A DNA stretch of 64,000 nt from Aspidiotus rigidus (taxonomy: Eukaryota; Arthropoda; Insecta; Hemiptera; Diaspididae): positions 11,488,001 to 11,552,000 of the forward strand of contig JAVHKY010000011.1 in assembly GCA_035079385.1 (NCBI GenBank). The letters are read 5' to 3'. Positions 59,663 through 64,000 of this stretch are shown piece after piece; the first letter of the stretch is position 1, and every line of letters starts with the position of its first letter. Below the pieces are notes generated by a model. It was not told the DNA's origin, made no database searches, and worked only from the letters and a program-made list of their open reading frames with translations. The position numbers were made by a program, and so were the translations under genes.

Positions 59663-60225
59663 CTGCAACAGAAAGAATAGGAAAAAATGGAACATTAACT
59701 TTGTTGCCAAATTATTCGTGCATAGTCAACGCTATAATAACAGATAGACAAATGTTATTTCAACTATTTTTCATAGATAGAGAACTTGAAAAAATAGTTT
59801 TGAACAGTGATTATCATTATTTTTCGATTTGTTCAAACATATTTGTACTTTCAACGAAAATCTAAAAAATACATTCTGATAACAACGATTTTGTTTATGC
59901 TGGTGCAGTGCAGACTTCAAAAATAATAAATCAGTCGAGTGATCGAGGAGAAATTGCTAGAACGCTCTAAATCTACAAATAGTTTGCTCAATTGTGAGCT
60001 TTGAAAGGTTTTTCAGTCAAACTAAGACTTCTACATTATATTTTTCGCACCAACCGCGGTCTACAACTAGGTACAATTTTGTAGTGCGACCTGCTAAATA
60101 ATTTCCTTAAAAAGCTTTATCAATCAATTAATGTACAAACGGGTGCATTGCTTGGGGAGACGTTTGCATCCTGGTTGTGACGACTAAAGAAAACTTGGAA
60201 AAATTCCCCCCCCCCCCACCGAGTC
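59663..60225. other. Intron sequence 5' of the noc/elB exon, nothing recognised
   Basis: AT-rich, with a poly-pyrimidine acceptor tract (TTTCCTATTCTTTCTGTTGCAG-type) at its left end and a C10 run at 60208. No open frame with a domain. Confidence 0.5.
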
Positions 60226-60229
60226 TCTT

Positions 60230-61080
60230 TACAGAGTCGTATTTCTGTTGCCTTAAGAAAAATTTAGCTTGAAACGATCAGGAAAGTTGGGTCTTTGTAG
60301 TACTTGTGGAAGGTACTTATTCTCCAGTTTGTGTTCATCTTAGCTTATAGCTCGAGAAAATTTAGCTTGAAACGTTCAGGAGAATTGGGTGTCTGTCAGA
60401 AAATACCTATCCTCTAGTTTGTGTACTTGAATTTCGGCTTCTGAGAAAAATCAGCTTGAAACAATCAGGAGAATTGGAGCCTTGTTATATCTGCAGATGT
60501 AGAAGATAACATTCTCCTATTTCTGTCCATGTTGGCTGAGAGCCTCGAGAAAAATTCAGCTTGAAACGAGCAGGAAAATTGGGTCTTTGTAGTACTTGTG
60601 GAAGGTACTTATTCTCCAGTTTGTGTTCATCTTAGCTTATAGCTTGAGAAAAGTCTGCTTGAAAGAATCAGGAGAATTGAGGCTTTGTCAAAAAATATCA
60701 AGCCTGTAGTTTGTGTCCATCTTGGATTTTGGCTTCTAGAAAGAATTTGAAACAATCAGGATAATTGTAGCTTTTGTATATATGTAGAAGACACCATCCT
60801 CCAATTTCTGTTCATATTAATTTCAAGCTTCTGAGAAAAATCAGTTTGAAACAATCAGGAGAATTGGAGCTTTGTTAGATCTGTGGAATACACTATCCTC
60901 TAATTTCTGTCCATGTTGGCTTTGGACTTCAAGAAAAATTCAGCTTGAAACGATCAAGAGAATTGGGTCTTTTTCGTAGTTGTGGAAGGTACTTATTCAC
61001 CAGTTTGTGTTCATCTTAGCTTATAGCTTGAGAAAAGTCTGCTTGAAACAATCAGGAGAATTGAGGCTTTGTCATGGTAA
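60230..61080. repeat. Tandem repeat of about 97 bp, nine monomers in a higher-order pattern
   Basis: AGCTTGAAAC or a close variant recurs at 60266, 60364, 60453, 60558, 60657, 60746, 60843, 60942 and 61040, at spacings of 89-105 bp. Monomers at 60266, 60558 and 60942 are much more alike to each other (GGGTCTTTGTAGTACTTGTG, AAGGTACTTATTC) than to their neighbours, so a higher-order unit of three to four monomers was amplified. Noncoding. Confidence 0.88.
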
Positions 61081-61470
61081 AGAAAGAAAATACCTACCAC
61101 AGAAAGAATGGATCTCAGTCATGAATGTGAGAAGACTGAAAAAATGTGATAAGGTTGCGTACACGAAAGTAAATAAAATTATTCGCAGAAAGATCCGAGA
61201 GGCCCAAGACAGGTGGCTGAAAGAGGAATTTGAAGAAATTGAAGGGCTACAAACTAGACACGATCACTTCAACATACATAAGAAGGTGAAAGAGTGTACT
61301 GGACAGCGTCGGAAGCTGACACCAAGCATTCTCAAAGATACTGGGTAAGGATGCCAGACTCGCTAGATAGAAAGAATATGTCGACGAGCTACTCAAGAAT
61401 GAAAGGGAAGAGGATATAAGCGAGAGAAGGGTTGAAGGGCGCTGTATTGACGTATTGTCGTTTTTTAACA
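61080..61470 (+). mobile_element. LINE fragment, region between endonuclease and RT
   Basis: Plus-strand frame with YTKVNKIIRRKIREAQDRWL followed by KEEFEEIEGLQTRHDHFNIH and KKVKECTG, typical of the helical linker between endonuclease and RT in non-LTR polyproteins. After a shift at about 61345 come KEYVDELLKNERE and EEDISERRVEG. The RT itself is absent. It inserted in the noc/elB intron or flank. Confidence 0.8.
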
Positions 61471-61479
61471 CATGCTATA

Positions 61480-63920
61480 TGAATTTCAAATTATGTAAAA
61501 ATTTCCATCAGTCGAGAGATCGAAAAAAAGAGAGTTCATGAGTCAGATACGTCTCCCTCTATAACCAATGGGTAGACTATCGCAATACCTCTGACAATTC
61601 AACACCGCCAAATACAAGGTAGAAGCTCGTAATCGCCTACGTAAATTTCCTCAACGGTGTTGTTCATGCACTCGTGCGATAATTAATATTTAATTGAATG
61701 TAGAAAGACTGACTTGTTGCACCTCATATTATAAGAACGGAAGATACATTAGCGTCATACCCGCTATAGGAACGGGAAAGGGAAAAGCTCTTCAATTTCA
61801 TTCCACGCTTGAAAGCTTTGATTACAAGTGATTCCCCCGAGACTGTGACGAGCGTTTGGTTAGTCGCAATATTATTATTTTTCGGAAACCAATAAAAACG
61901 AAACACGGTATCATTTATTTTTCTCAACATCTTCGAGAGCAGAGGAGTGCAAAGGGAAATCAAAGTTATACTCCGAAAAGGTATACGCCAACAAACGATG
62001 GTTCAGGATAAATGGCGTGTTCGGTGAAGCGCGCGAAGCGTTATTTTTCACACATATATACGCACTCGCTTTCACCTTCACCCGAGTGCCCCCCACCCTA
62101 TTATCTGCGGCATCTAATAACAATCGAGTGAATTTTATAAATTCAACAGAAAGCGAAAAGCTAAGAAGGGTGAGACATTTCGCACGCGCGCTACGATAAG
62201 CCCGACTTAAGTCACTTGTTTAGTTGCGCGCTGTTTCCGTCAAGGAAGGAAAGAAAGGATAGGGAGAGAAAAAAAAAAAGAAAGAAAAACTCAAGCGGCC
62301 TGGATCTACCGGTACAGAAAAAAAAAAAGGCGAACGTTTAGGAAAAACATATTCTTTTCGAGTACACGGAACGCGCGTAGACCAGATCCCATTTTTCAAA
62401 TTGTCGTTTCTCGCGAGTTGCTCGCGAGCCATTAATTCGTGCCGCAACAAATCGAATTTATGAAAAAAGTCGACGTTTTATTGTGTAATATCGCGAAGCG
62501 TAATTTATAACGTAAGCGGTAAATTTCGAATTTGTATAAGGCCCGCACTCCGGTACGTGTGTATGCACCGGATGTGCACGGATTATTTATAGTTGCAGGA
62601 AATGAAAATTTATATTATACGAACAAACAATTGTAACTCTCGTGCCTGCGTACCTTTGCACTCGAAAAAAGTGCGAATGCGGACCACTCTGAGGATAGTT
62701 AAAGAAATTACATTATCGGGAGCTCCGATGCTCGATGAGGCGTCACGGAATGCCAGAGGCAACGTTTTGATTTAATGAGCTTCTTTGAAGTAGGCCGTTA
62801 ATCAAACGGAATGTGTTCAAAAACAATCTCGGTGACGTCGCCGCCATTAGCTATTCTTTTCTTAAGTACATAAATTTCACGCGCCCGTTCGCGGTGCCTT
62901 TTTCTATAATAGACAAAAGACGAAGACAGCTTTTGCTATTCGTACATGAGAACACCTCTCTCCGCCTTGGCCGACCACCACATCGAGGATTATTTACGAA
63001 TAATTAGCGGCCTTAGAATGCCGGTGAAATATTCTCGCGAGCGCATCTTTTCCTTCTCTCGCAAAAGCGGGCTACGTGCCAATAAAACGTGATCGTTTTG
63101 TAACTGAATTTGGCTGCTGTATACAACGAGAGCATTATATTTAAGCGATACAATACCGTCTATTCTACGTGGTCAATGGAGAGGAACACCGAGTGCTTTA
63201 TAGAGTAGAAAAACACTTTATAGACGTTGCGAACGGATGGGAAATGCTGGAGAATTTTGCGGTTAAATTTCGCGGTTATCGCGAAAATCGTTGTCGACTG
63301 TTTTTTGCTCGGTGGTTCTTGTGTGGATACTGGATTATAAAGCATTAAGAATGATTAGTAGAATTGGATTAGGTTGAAGATTCAGAAGCCTCTACACTCT
63401 AGAGCTTGTAAGAGCGCTTTCTATGAGTAAGCTAGTCTATAAAAACCTACATTTTTCAAACGCATACCTACGCGTAATTCCTCGACAAAGAAAACAAGAC
63501 AGTCAAACAACAAGAAGAAACCCCTTGGTCATCCCCTATAAAATAAGACGATACGATATTTTTCAAATTCGACAAATTTGGTAAATCGTCGGAAATTTTC
63601 AAGTCCAGAATACAAAATTTTAGGGAAAGTCTTGGTGACGTCATCATCCTTAAACTTAAGTCTTCATCACTTTTAAACTGACACAGTTTATACTATTGTG
63701 ACGTTATCAATTTGTGACTCCACAACCTAAATTTTTATGACGTCATCAGCTCAAGACATATCCCTAATCTTCGAACATGAACATTTTTGTGATTTTATCA
63801 ACCCTTGAAGTTCGCCTTTGAAAATTGGACGATTGAGCTACAAATGAAGAGGGAACAAGTGATATTTGTAATTGCATGATTGTTCCCCTGCCATGGAACC
63901 ATTGTGAAGCAACCAAATGC
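61480..63920. promoter_or_regulatory. Candidate regulatory landscape of noc/elB
   Basis: Largely repeat-free, CpG-containing and rich in homeodomain-type sites (ATTAAT, TAATTA, AATTAATTCG) and CGCGAG/TCGCGA palindromes. No gene was found. Short open frames at 62593-63007 have no domain. 63600-63760 contains three TGACGTCATCA-type motifs as in the dispersed repeats. Assignment as enhancer DNA is an inference from composition and from the location next to a developmental regulator. Confidence 0.35.
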
Positions 63921-63932
63921 GTAATGAAATAT

Positions 63933-63966
63933 TATATAAGGGTGAGGTCCGCCAGAGCAGTTAGTG
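63933..63966 (+). promoter_or_regulatory. Candidate core promoter (TATA plus initiator)
   Basis: TATATAAG (63933-63940) is followed, at a spacing of 26 bp from its first T, by GCAGTTAG with the A at 63959 as possible +1, close to the arthropod initiator TCAGTT. Transcription would run off the right edge, so no gene can be tied to it here. Confidence 0.35.
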
Positions 63967-64000
63967 AAGTTCGAAATCGACTCGAAATCAATGTGACTCA

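Overview
The window looks like insect nuclear DNA. It carries intron-containing genes of the insect-specific odorant receptor family (7tm_6), the 3' exon of a noc/elbow-type developmental zinc-finger gene, and a dense load of arthropod-type mobile elements: Penelope-like, RTE and other non-LTR, BEL/Pao, piggyBac and hAT-like MITEs. I cannot prove the species. The short repeat family with a TATATGATAGGAGGGGG core and the TGACGTCA-rich blocks make me think of a sternorrhynchan such as a mealybug, but that is a weak inference. No bacterial, plasmid or CRISPR feature is present.

Layout. 1-24 kb is a tandem array of four minus-strand odorant receptor genes (1348-3436, 8309-10703, 16149-18435, 21995-23737). 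All have the same four-exon architecture: exon 1 ends in phase 2, followed by a 100-nt exon, a 105-nt exon and a terminal exon ending in an ANF motif. The first lacks its terminal exon inside the window and the third has a one-base frameshift. A nearly full-length but broken Penelope-like element (3.9-6.1 kb) lies between receptors 1 and 2. Minisatellites, foldback elements and MITEs fill the other gaps. 24-31 kb is gene-poor: very AT-rich to 26.7 kb, then a hAT-like MITE and a high-complexity stretch (28.9-30.3 kb) that resembles enhancer DNA. 31-36 kb is a mobile-element graveyard: a decayed piggyBac transposase, a 181-bp satellite split by a LINE, and a BEL/Pao relic. 36.6-38.6 kb is a minus-strand gene for a predicted secreted protein of unknown function, with a tandemly duplicated 36-nt microexon.

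39-56 kb is dominated by unusual repeat architecture. It starts with a TGACGTCA-rich dispersed-repeat block. Next is a giant imperfect palindrome (about 43.16-51.89 kb) whose tip is a (GA)n to (TC)n tract and whose left arm carries a perfect 84-bp inverted repeat around a tRNA-like sequence. Then comes a truncated Penelope copy with inverted termini. Last is a 3.0-kb element (53475-56487) with terminal inverted repeats, subterminal 163-bp tandem repeats and a decayed cysteine-rich ORF. 58.5-59.7 kb is the large 3' exon of the noc/elbow zinc-finger repressor (minus strand). Upstream of it (59.7-64 kb) are a tandem-repeat array, a LINE fragment and a probable regulatory landscape, and a TATA/initiator-like core promoter sits at the right edge.

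Biologically, the receptors form a locally duplicated chemosensory cluster and the noc/elB gene is a developmental transcription factor in a gene-poor regulatory domain. The strongest candidates for undescribed biology are the giant palindrome with its tRNA-like hairpin, the 3.0-kb satellite-bearing element and the secreted-protein gene. All exon models were derived by hand from splice sites and frame, not from transcripts.
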